The position numbers and the translations under genes were made by a program. The notes beneath the pieces are model-generated. The model worked only from the letters and a program-made list of their open reading frames with translations. It ran no database searches and had not been told where the DNA came from. A DNA stretch of 11,763 nucleotides. It comes from JAZGBC01 sp036444495 (GTDB lineage: Bacteria > Pseudomonadota > Alphaproteobacteria > Kiloniellales > J153). The stretch lies in NCBI GenBank assembly GCA_036444495.1, contig JAZGBC010000124.1, positions 1 through 11,763 of the forward strand, written 5' to 3'. This document shows positions 6,235-11,763 of the stretch, piece by piece (positions within the stretch are counted from its first letter, which is position 1; each line of letters starts with the position of its first letter).

Positions 6235-6996
6235 CTACTGGACCAGCTTGGGTCCCGTATGATCGGCGGGGGCCGCCTCGGGCAGCACGCCGAGGCGGCG
6301 GGCGACCTCCTGGTAGGCCTCCTCGACCCGGCCCATGTCGCGCCGGAAGCGGTCCTTGTCCAGGCGCTCGTTGGTCTTGATGTCCCACAGCCGGCAGGAA
6401 TCGGGGCTGATCTCGTCGGCCAGGACGATGCGCATCTCCTCGTCCTCCCACAGCCGGCCGAACTCCAGCTTGAAGTCGACCAGCTTCAGGCCTACGCCGA
6501 AGAACAGGCCGGAGAGGAAGTCGTTGATCCTGAGCGCGAGTTGGACCATGTCGTCCAGATCCTGGGTTCCGGCCCAGCCGAAGGCGGTAATGTGCTCCTC
6601 GGTGACCAAGGGGTCGCCCAGCTCGTCGTTCTTGAGGCAGTACTCGACGATGGGCCGGGGCAATTGCTGGCCCTCCTCGAGCCCCAGGCGCTCGGCCAGC
6701 GAGCCGGCGGCCACGTTGCGCACGATGACCTCGATCGGAATGATCTCGACCTCGCGGACCAACTGCTCGCGCATGTTGAGGCGGCGCACGAAGTGGGTCG
6801 GGATGCCGATCTCGGCCAGGCGCAGCATGAGGTACTCGGAGATGCGGTTATTCAGCACCCCCTTGCCGGCGATGGTGCCCTTCTTCTTGTTGTTGAAGGC
6901 GGTGGCGTCGTCCTTGAAGTACTGGATGAGCGTTCCCGGCTGGGGGCCCTCGAAGAGGTCCTTCGCCTTGCCCTTGTAGATCCGTCTGCGCCGCAT
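6235..6996 (-). CDS. purC: Phosphoribosylaminoimidazole-succinocarboxamide synthase (SAICAR synthetase)
   Basis: PurC joins CAIR to aspartate with ATP to give SAICAR, the step before PurB. The 253-residue protein is family length. It starts M-R-R-R-R-I-Y-K-G-K-A-K-D-L-F, with the K-G-K-A-K nucleotide-binding strand. It contains both family signatures: I-I-P-I-E-V-I-V-R-N (86-95) and L-V-D-F-K-L-E-F-G (172-180), plus D-E-I-S-P-D-S-C-R-L-W (194-204). The ATG at 6996 is chosen because AGGAGG lies eight bases upstream. The open frame extends a further 33 codons upstream to 7095, but that part does not resemble PurC. A weak promoter candidate is at 7067-7095. About 750 bases separate it from purS, so it is probably transcribed on its own. 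Confidence 0.97.
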   Translation of the reverse strand: MRRRRIYKGKAKDLFEGPQPGTLIQYFKDDATAFNNKKKGTIAGKGVLNNRISEYLMLRLAEIGIPTHFVRRLNMREQLVREVEIIPIEVIVRNVAAGSLAERLGLEEGQQLPRPIVEYCLKNDELGDPLVTEEHITAFGWAGTQDLDDMVQLALRINDFLSGLFFGVGLKLVDFKLEFGRLWEDEEMRIVLADEISPDSCRLWDIKTNERLDKDRFRRDMGRVEEAYQEVARRLGVLPEAAPADHTGPKLVQ

Positions 6997-7297
6997 AGTG
7001 TTAGCCTCCTGGAAAGCCCGGAAAATTGCGGATTCCGGGGCCTCCGGCGGGAACAGCCCGCTCATCAGGTTAGCAGTTGGCCCCGGCCGAAACAATGACG
7101 GGCTCCGGGCCCCGGAGGGTGCCGGCAGGGGGAAACGCCCGTTGGTTTCCGCGGAAAACGGCCCCGGCCTGCCATTCTGGGAGAATAGGTCTATGTTCCT
7201 AATTTTTCCCTGGCGAGCGGAGGCGGCGGGAGGCTAGGATCGCGCGGGGAACCGCGCATCGGGGCGGGAGGACTATGTGAGTGCTGGGTGAGAGGGC
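6997..7297. other. Spacer between the NRDE gene and purC: palindromes and a weak promoter
   Basis: No gene is seen in these 301 bases. They hold a candidate purC promoter (7067-7095), a 15-base palindrome CTCCGGGCCCCGGAG (7103-7117), a 12-base palindrome TTTCCGCGGAAA (7146-7157), and a 6-bp hairpin with a GGAA loop (7242-7257). The hairpin lies about 40 bases after the NRDE stop. The palindromes are possible protein-binding sites upstream of purC; none matches the E. coli PurR operator. Confidence 0.4.
7067..7095 (-). promoter_or_regulatory. Weak candidate promoter of purC
   Basis: On the minus strand, TTGTTT (7090-7095), 17 bases, then TAACCT (7067-7072). Each hexamer matches only three of six consensus positions. 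The predicted start near 7060 would give a leader of about 65 bases. Confidence 0.28.
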
Positions 7298-8074
7298 CTA
7301 AACCTCCACCCTCTCGTAATCCGCTTCGTCCGGGCTGCCGGGGGCGAAAAGCCAGACCGGTTTGGGCGGCTCCCCGCGCAGGGAGCGTGGAACCTCGGGC
7401 AGCCCGATCATCGAGCTGGACACCGTGCCGAAGCCCGCGTCGGTGACGATGGTCATGGCCGCCTCCGGGCCCTGGTCGACGGCGTGATGGCGGCTCGCCA
7501 GCAGGCGCTGCCAGGGCTCCCAATTGCCGGCCTCAGGATCGGGCACCGCGGCGGCCTCGAACTGGGGCAGGTGGGTGCGGATGCGCGGGCTCATGGTGTC
7601 GTTGCGCTCGCGCGCCGTGATCATGGAAAGCCCGGTCGGCAGGGGAAAGATCTCCACGCAATCGGGCGCGCCCGGCTCGCCGGCCCGGTTGCGCAGCCAA
7701 TAGGCGTCCCGGTTGTCCGCCACCACCAGGTTGAAGCTGCGGTAGGCCGCGGGGTTGAGGTCGGCCAGGCTCTCGGCGGCGGCGAACGCGTCAGCGTGGT
7801 CGAGGGCCTCGAGCACCAGCTCGCCGCGGCTGCGCTTGTCTTCTGCGGGTCCGAGCGAATCCACGCGGTTGAGCACGCCGGCCACGACCCCCTGGTCGTT
7901 CAGGCCCAGCCAGGAGCCGCCGGCGGTCTCGTCCAGGCCGGCCACGACATAGGGCCGGTCGGGCCAATGGCGGCCCGGCGGGCGCCAGGGCCGGCCCAGC
8001 ATCTCGTCCCGGTTGGCTGCAAGAAGTAGCGGCCAGGGGTGCCCGGGGCGGCGCAGGATCACTAGGGTGCACAT
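7298..8074 (-). CDS. NRDE family protein (TANGO2-like)
   Basis: The 258-residue protein begins M-C-T-L-V-I. In this family the cysteine at position 2 follows the initiator methionine and is the predicted N-terminal nucleophile of an Ntn-hydrolase-type fold. The name-giving A-A-N-R-D-E (19-24), G-S-W-L-G-L-N (53-59), G-V-L-N-R (66-70) and R-G-E-L-V (83-87) motifs are all present. The start is fixed by the M-C-T end rather than by a Shine-Dalgarno sequence, which is poor here (purine-rich AAGAAAC and AAAAGAA stretches only). Bacterial members have no firmly assigned substrate; eukaryotic TANGO2 is linked to lipid and haem metabolism. It is divergent from the zeta inhibitor gene, with a 129-base shared spacer. 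Confidence 0.9.
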   Translation of the reverse strand: MCTLVILRRPGHPWPLLLAANRDEMLGRPWRPPGRHWPDRPYVVAGLDETAGGSWLGLNDQGVVAGVLNRVDSLGPAEDKRSRGELVLEALDHADAFAAAESLADLNPAAYRSFNLVVADNRDAYWLRNRAGEPGAPDCVEIFPLPTGLSMITARERNDTMSPRIRTHLPQFEAAAVPDPEAGNWEPWQRLLASRHHAVDQGPEAAMTIVTDAGFGTVSSSMIGLPEVPRSLRGEPPKPVWLFAPGSPDEADYERVEV

Positions 8075-8092
8075 TCTGGGTTCTTTTGTTTC

Positions 8093-8121
8093 TTGCGGTT
8101 TCCGGCTGCTTTGCCTATCTC
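8093..8121 (+). promoter_or_regulatory. Candidate promoter of the zeta inhibitor gene
   Basis: TTGCGG (8093-8098), a 17-base spacer and TATCTC (8116-8121) lie in the spacer divergent from the NRDE gene. Both hexamers match the consensus at three positions only, but the spacing is ideal and the leader would be about 75 bases. Confidence 0.33.
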
Positions 8122-8203
8122 TCGGGTAAGGCTGCGAAGAGAGCGCCCGTCACGCCCCCGCCGGGGAGTGGCCAAGCGCCCGAATGCAAGGAGGCCAGGG
8201 CAG

Positions 8204-8524
8204 ATGACCACTTTCGATAAACGCGAAAAGGCCTTCGAGGACAAGTACAAGCACGACCAGGATCTCCAATTCAAGGTCGAGGTACGGCGCAACAAGCTGC
8301 TCGGCCTCTGGGTCGGCGAGCTGCTCGGCCTCAGCGGCGCCGACGCCGACGCCTACGCCAAGGAAGTGGTTTCATCCGACTTCGAGGAGCCGGGCGATGC
8401 CGACGTGGTGCGCAAGATCCAGGGGGATCTAGAGGCACAGGGCCAGGAGATGAGCGAGCACCGCCTGCGCAATAAGATGGACGAGCTGACCGCCGTGGCC
8501 AAGCAACAGATCATGACGGAGTAA
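8204..8524 (+). CDS. ATP synthase inhibitor, zeta subunit (DUF1476)
   Basis: This 106-residue protein begins T-T-F-D-K-R-E-K-A-F-E-D-K-Y-K-H-D and continues L-Q-F-K-V-E-V-R-R-N-K-L-L-G-L-W. That is the signature of the alphaproteobacterial zeta subunit first described in Paracoccus denitrificans. The N-terminal segment inserts into F1 and blocks ATP hydrolysis; the rest is a four-helix bundle that in some species binds nucleotide. AAGGAGG (8188-8194) lies nine bases before the ATG at 8204. The longer in-frame reading from 8093 adds an arginine-rich segment with no family similarity. It lies between purC and purB but on the opposite strand, and a Rho-independent terminator follows closely. It acts in the cytoplasm at the F1 head. 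Confidence 0.95.
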   Translation: MTTFDKREKAFEDKYKHDQDLQFKVEVRRNKLLGLWVGELLGLSGADADAYAKEVVSSDFEEPGDADVVRKIQGDLEAQGQEMSEHRLRNKMDELTAVAKQQIMTE

Positions 8525-8550
8525 GGCGGCCGCTCGCTCGGCGATACGAG

Positions 8551-8589
8551 ACAAAGGCGCCCCCGTCCGCAAGGCGGGGGTGTTTTGTT
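8551..8589 (+). terminator. Rho-independent terminator of the zeta inhibitor gene
   Basis: CCCCCG (8560-8565) pairs with CGGGGG (8575-8580) around a 9-base loop, extended by further weak pairs, and is followed by TGTTTTGTT. It lies 27 bases after the stop codon. Confidence 0.75.
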
Positions 8590-8600
8590 ATGCCGGATTT

Positions 8601-8809
8601 ACCACAGAGGCGCAGAGACGAGAGAGAAGAAAAAACTCGCCACAAAGTCACTAAGGGCACGAAGAATGTTAACGCGCGCGAAGCGCGCAACAAGAAAACT
8701 TTCGTGTTCTTTGTGACCTTCGTGTCTTACGCCTGCCGAAGTCGTACGGCGCGCAGGTCGCGGTGAATTTTTCTCTTTTTGGTTCTCTGTGCCTCTGCGC
8801 CTCTGTGGT
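8601..8809. repeat. 209-bp interspersed inverted-repeat element (ACCACAGAGG type)
   Basis: The outer 17 bases are perfect inverted copies: ACCACAGAGGCGCAGAG at 8601-8617 and its complement at 8793-8809. Further inside, CACAAAG (8641-8647) is mirrored by CTTTGTG (8709-8715) and CACGAA by TTCGTG (8701-8706). A GCGCGC-GAA-GCGCGC hairpin (8674-8688) lies near the middle. The right half has purine/pyrimidine-skewed stretches such as TTTTTCTCTTTTT. Sequences of this type (ACCACAGAGGCACAGAG..., CACAAAG...CACGAAG) recur as intergenic repeats in many unrelated environmental bacteria; this is from memory and unsearched. No open frame with a transposase is inside. It separates the convergent zeta gene and purB and may end their transcripts. 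Confidence 0.75.
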
Positions 8810-8845
8810 TCTCTTGATTTTTGGTTTCGAAATACTTCAAGCCAG

Positions 8846-10144
8846 CTAGTCCTCGCCGAAGACCCGCTCGAAGATCGTCTCCACGTGTTTCGTGTGGGCG
8901 GCCTCGTCGAAGCAGGCCTCCAGCACTTCGGCCTCCAGGTGCTTGGCGACCGTCTTGTCCGCCTTCAGCAGATCCAGGAAATCGCCCTCGCCTTCCCAGA
9001 CGCGCATGGCCACGGACTGCACCGCGGCATAGGCGTCCTCCCGGCTCATGCCCGCCTGGGTCAGGGCCAGGAGCACGCGCTGGGAATGGACGAGGCCGCC
9101 CAGCTTGTCCAGGTTGGCGCGCATGGCCTCGGGGTAGACCAGCAGCTTCTCGATGACGCCGGCTAGCCGGCCGAGGGCGAAGTGCAGCGCGATGGTGGCG
9201 TCCGGCGCGAAGACCCGCTCCACCGAGGAGTGGGAGATGTCCCGCTCGTGCCAGAGCGCCACGTTCTCCAGCGCCGGGACCACGGCGGCGCGCACCACGC
9301 GCGCCAGCCCGGTCAGGTTCTCGCTCAGGACCGGGTTGCGCTTGTGGGGCATGGCCGAGGAGCCCTTTTGGCCGGGCGCGAAGAACTCCTCCGCCTCGCG
9401 CACCTCGCTGCGCTGCAGGTGGCGAATCTCGATGGACAGGTTCTCCACGGAACTCGCGATCACGCCCAGGGTCGCGAAGAAGACCGCGTGCCGGTCGCGC
9501 GGGATCACCTGGGTGGAGATGGGCTCCACGGCCAGTCCCATCTTCTCCGCCACGTATTGCTCGACGAAGGGATCCACGTTGGCGAAGGTGCCGACCGCGC
9601 CCGAGATGGCGCAGGTGGCGATCTCATCGCGCGCGTGGGCCAGGCGCTCGCGCCCGCGGGCGAAGGCGGCGTAGTGTCCGGCCAGCTTGAGCCCGAAGGT
9701 GGTGGGTTCGGCATGGATGCCGTGGCTCCTGCCCGGGCAGAGCGTGTCCTTATGCTCCAGCGCGCGCGTTTTGAGGGCGCCCAACAGGCCGTCGAGTTCG
9801 GCGAGCAGCAGGTCGCTGGCCTGAGCCAGCTGCACCGCCAGGCAGGTGTCCAGCACGTCCGAGGAGGTCATGCCCTGATGCACGAAGCGGGCGGGTTCGC
9901 CCACGTGCTCCGCCAGGTTGGTCAGGAAGGCGATCACGTCGTGGTGGGTCTCGCGTTCGATCTCGTCAATGCGCGCCACCTCGAAGGCGCCTTTGTCCCA
10001 GAGCGCCTTGGCGGCCGCCTTCGGGATGACCCCCAGCTCGGCCTGCGCGTCGCAGGCATGCGCCTCGATCTCGAACCAGATGCGGTAGCGATTCTCGGGC
10101 TCCCAGATGCGGGCCATCTCGGGGCGGCTATAGCGCGGGATCAT
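8846..10144 (-). CDS. purB: Adenylosuccinate lyase
   Basis: PurB removes fumarate from SAICAR and from adenylosuccinate, so it serves both IMP and AMP synthesis. The 432-residue protein belongs to the fumarase/aspartase superfamily. It shows E-T-H-H-D-V (65-70), M-T-S-S-D (92-96), the G-R-S-H-G segment with H141, and the flexible catalytic loop G-S-S-A-M-P-H-K-R-N-P (261-271) with the serine base. The N-terminus M-I-P-R-Y-S-R-P-E-M is the typical start. The ATG at 10144 has GAGG six bases upstream. An in-frame extension to 10234 is rich in Arg and Pro and unlike the family. A perfect TTGACA lies about 80 bases upstream (minus strand, 10226-10231). No clear terminator follows apart from the repeat element. 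Confidence 0.97.
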   Translation of the reverse strand: MIPRYSRPEMARIWEPENRYRIWFEIEAHACDAQAELGVIPKAAAKALWDKGAFEVARIDEIERETHHDVIAFLTNLAEHVGEPARFVHQGMTSSDVLDTCLAVQLAQASDLLLAELDGLLGALKTRALEHKDTLCPGRSHGIHAEPTTFGLKLAGHYAAFARGRERLAHARDEIATCAISGAVGTFANVDPFVEQYVAEKMGLAVEPISTQVIPRDRHAVFFATLGVIASSVENLSIEIRHLQRSEVREAEEFFAPGQKGSSAMPHKRNPVLSENLTGLARVVRAAVVPALENVALWHERDISHSSVERVFAPDATIALHFALGRLAGVIEKLLVYPEAMRANLDKLGGLVHSQRVLLALTQAGMSREDAYAAVQSVAMRVWEGEGDFLDLLKADKTVAKHLEAEVLEACFDEAAHTKHVETIFERVFGED

Positions 10145-10225
10145 CGGGGCCTCGTGGCTGATAGGGTCGTTGGCGCGACTCGGAGGGCGCCGCGCCGGAT
10201 CAAACAAGCCGGGGCGGGCGCGCCC

Positions 10226-10231
10226 TGTCAA
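10226..10231 (-). promoter_or_regulatory. Consensus -35 hexamer upstream of purB
   Basis: TTGACA on the minus strand, 81 bases before the purB ATG. The expected -10 position is poorly conserved (TTGTTT at 18 bases, or TTTGAT at 21), so the promoter is only partly supported. Confidence 0.3.
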
Positions 10232-10420
10232 CACCCGGGCCGGGTCCCGGCGCCATGAAATGGGTCAATAGCAAGGACCTTTGGTACAAGACCGGCAGGC
10301 TCTGTCATGCTAGATTCCCGGTCCAAGTGGGGTTGATCTTTTGAAAGACAGGAACCGGCTCAAGACCGGACCGATCGGCAGCACGGTTGCCTTCCTGCGC
10401 ATGCGGCGGGGGCGCGGGTA

Positions 10421-10633
10421 ATGGTCGTTACCGCCACGCTTATCACTTGTCCGGAATGCGCGCACCCGGAGGCCGAGCAGATGCCGACCGACTCTTGCAT
10501 CTACTTATACGCCTGCAAGGAATGCGGCGCGGTGCTCAAGCCGAAGCCTGGGGACTGCTGTGTGTTTTGCTCCTACGGCTCGGTTCCCTGTCCGCCCAAG
10601 CAGGCGGAGCGGGGGAAGGCTGAGGCGCCATAA
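10421..10633 (+). CDS. GDCCVxC-type small cysteine-rich protein
   Basis: The 70-residue protein has nine cysteines (10, 13, 26, 32, 35, 46, 47, 50, 57). They are arranged as C-P-E-C, D-S-C, A-C-K-E-C-G and the hallmark G-D-C-C-V-F-C-S-Y-G followed by V-P-C-P-P. This matches the family annotated as GDCCVxC domain (seleno)proteins, some of which carry selenocysteine; here the motif positions are ordinary cysteine codons, with no in-frame TGA. The function is not established. The CxxC pairs suggest metal binding or thiol redox chemistry, and related genes are sometimes near metal-resistance genes (recalled, unverified). The ATG at 10421 matches the family start, although the ribosome binding site is only a loose GCGGGT. 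Its TAA overlaps the next ATG by one base (TAATG), so the two proteins are translationally coupled. It diverges from purB. Confidence 0.88.
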   Translation: MVVTATLITCPECAHPEAEQMPTDSCIYLYACKECGAVLKPKPGDCCVFCSYGSVPCPPKQAERGKAEAP

Positions 10634-11487
10634 TGCCGGACCATCAGTACCCCCCGGAAGACTTCCCGGACGCATCCGGCAGTCTCAGTATCATTCGCCG
10701 TGTCTGTCCGCTGTGCGGGCACGACAACGCCGAGGAACCCGCCACCCGGTATTCCTACGGTAACTGGGAGGTGAAGCGCTGTTGCCGGTGCGAATTCGTT
10801 TACATCGAAAACGCCCCCAACTACGAAGAGCTGTTCTCGAACATGGCCTGGGAGCGCACCACCCAGATCGAGCATCGGCGCCGGTCCCGGATCCGCCCGC
10901 TCTCCTATAAGCTCAGCCGGTATACCAGGGTGCGGATGCAGCTTTTTCCGCGCCAGAAGGTGGATCTGCTGATCAGGGCCCACGCAAGGGCCGGGAGGTT
11001 GGTGGATGTCGGATGTGGCGGCGGGGCGGGGGCCGCCAAGCTGTCGGACAGCTTCGTGCCGTTCGGCGTGGAGATTTCGACGAACTTGGCCCGTTCGGCG
11101 AATGAATTGTTCGAGAGTCTGGGCGGCCGGGCCATAAATGCGCCTAGCCTGGAAGGGCTAAAGGAGTTTCCCGACGAGTTCTTCAGCGCCGCGTCCCTGC
11201 GTTCCTATCTCGAGCACGAGTTGAATCCCGTCCCGGTGCTGCGCGAGCTGCACCGGACCTTGGAGCCCGGAGGTAAGGCGGTCGTCAAGGTGCCGAACTT
11301 CGCTTCACTGAACAGGTTGGCCATGGGGCGCAAGTGGTGCGGATTTCGTTATCCGGATCACCTCAACTACTTTACGCCCCGCACGCTGAGGGCCATGGCG
11401 ACCAAGTGCGGCTACCAGACATCGTCCAGATTTATGTTCCGGTTGCCCACGAGCGACAACATGTACGCTATCCTGACAAAGGCATAG
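10633..11487 (+). CDS. Class I SAM-dependent methyltransferase with N-terminal zinc-ribbon-like motif
   Basis: In this 284-residue protein, residues 25-28 (C-P-L-C-G) and 50-53 (C-C-R-C) form a CxxC...CxxC pair that probably binds zinc. The methyltransferase domain follows. It has motif I L-V-D-V-G-C-G-G-G (123-131), an S-Y-L-E-H segment (191-195), L-E-P-G-G (210-214) and the Y-P-D-H-L-N-Y-F-T-P-R-T-L block (240-252) common in Methyltransf_23 proteins of sugar and lipid modification clusters. The substrate is unknown. The ATG overlaps the preceding stop by one base, and GAGG lies seven bases upstream within that gene. It is the second gene of a two-gene unit with the GDCCVxC protein. No T-rich terminator was seen; a repeat-rich noncoding stretch follows. 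Confidence 0.88.
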   Translation: MPDHQYPPEDFPDASGSLSIIRRVCPLCGHDNAEEPATRYSYGNWEVKRCCRCEFVYIENAPNYEELFSNMAWERTTQIEHRRRSRIRPLSYKLSRYTRVRMQLFPRQKVDLLIRAHARAGRLVDVGCGGGAGAAKLSDSFVPFGVEISTNLARSANELFESLGGRAINAPSLEGLKEFPDEFFSAASLRSYLEHELNPVPVLRELHRTLEPGGKAVVKVPNFASLNRLAMGRKWCGFRYPDHLNYFTPRTLRAMATKCGYQTSSRFMFRLPTSDNMYAILTKA

Positions 11488-11520
11488 TCGGCCGCATCCG
11501 GCGTCCGGAACCTACGGGAT

Positions 11521-11763
11521 CGACTCTGCCATTATACCAACGGTCCTCGATATCGGCCTATTTCATGGGCGCAAATCGGTTTGTCCGGGCAGGCGCGGCG
11601 CGAAGCGCGATGCGGGGACATCGGGCGAGCGGCGCAACGAACCTGGCGACGACGATTTGCCCCACCGAAGGCCGGGCGCTTTTTCCCGCCAGATGCGTCG
11701 CTCGCCGCTTGAAGTGTCCCGCACTACGGCGCAACTCGCTTCTGTCTGGCGGGCAAAAATCGC
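11521..11763. repeat. Nested inverted repeats, right edge of the window
   Basis: No gene is seen from 11488 to the end. GCAAATCG (11571-11578) is mirrored by CGATTTGC (11653-11660). CCCGCCAGA (11685-11693) is mirrored by TCTGGCGGG (11745-11753), flanked by T- and A-runs. CGGCGCAAC occurs directly twice (11630-11638 and 11727-11735). TGCGGGGACA near 11611 is imperfectly mirrored near 11720. The layout resembles a noncoding interspersed element or a cluster of them, truncated by the window end. Confidence 0.5.

Noticed and set aside
5880..6451. Minus-strand frames in the purC-purS spacer, one overlapping the purC end
   Set aside because: No ribosome binding site, Pro/Arg-rich content, and one overlaps purC in another frame.
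7146..7157. PurR operator upstream of purC
   Set aside because: TTTCCGCGGAAA does not match the ACGCAAACGTTTGCGT operator of the E. coli regulator.
9182..10258. Long + strand frame opposite purB
   Set aside because: Antisense shadow of purB, with biased composition and no motifs.
11505..11555. tRNA-like string on the minus strand (GGTATAATGGCAGAGTC, then GGTTCCGGA)
   Set aside because: The D-loop-like and T-loop-like parts are too close together for an anticodon arm, and no acceptor stem pairs.

Overview
The window looks like a chromosomal segment of a GC-rich alphaproteobacterium, probably near Rhodospirillales/Kiloniellales (the order is an inference). The evidence is the gene neighbourhood. 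The end of rpsD, grxD, bolA, purL, purQ, purS, purC, the ATP synthase zeta inhibitor (DUF1476) and purB lie together in an order typical of that class, and the zeta subunit is characteristic of alphaproteobacteria.

Layout. Bases 1-1226 (+): the last codons of rpsD with a Rho-independent terminator, a 63-residue two-helix membrane protein, and a membrane-anchored class I methyltransferase. Bases 1227-1549: a noncoding stretch between convergent genes, holding a 203-bp inverted-repeat element and the grxD terminator. Bases 1550-5480 (-): purS-purQ-purL-bolA-grxD, read leftward from a good sigma70-like promoter just upstream of purS. Bases 5481-6234: a gap splitting purC from purSQL. It holds an AT-rich island with five DnaA-box-like 9-mers, followed by a possible small gene or RNA on the + strand. 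Bases 6235-6996 (-): purC. Bases 7298-8074 (-): an NRDE/TANGO2-type protein. Bases 8204-8524 (+): the zeta inhibitor. Bases 8525-8845: a terminator and a 209-bp inverted-repeat element. Bases 8846-10144 (-): purB. Bases 10421-11487 (+): a small GDCCVxC cysteine-rich protein whose stop codon overlaps the start of a methyltransferase carrying a zinc-ribbon-like N-terminus. Bases 11488-11763: noncoding, rich in nested inverted repeats, and cut by the window end.

Function. PurS, PurQ and PurL together form formylglycinamidine ribonucleotide synthase. PurC and PurB act later in the same de novo purine pathway, and PurB also makes AMP from adenylosuccinate. BolA and the CGFS glutaredoxin are known partners in iron-sulfur cluster handling and sit next to each other. 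The zeta protein restrains the ATP-hydrolysing activity of F1. The parts least explained by known genes are the DnaA-box island (5681-5785), the small + strand unit after it, and the coupled GDCCVxC/methyltransferase pair.
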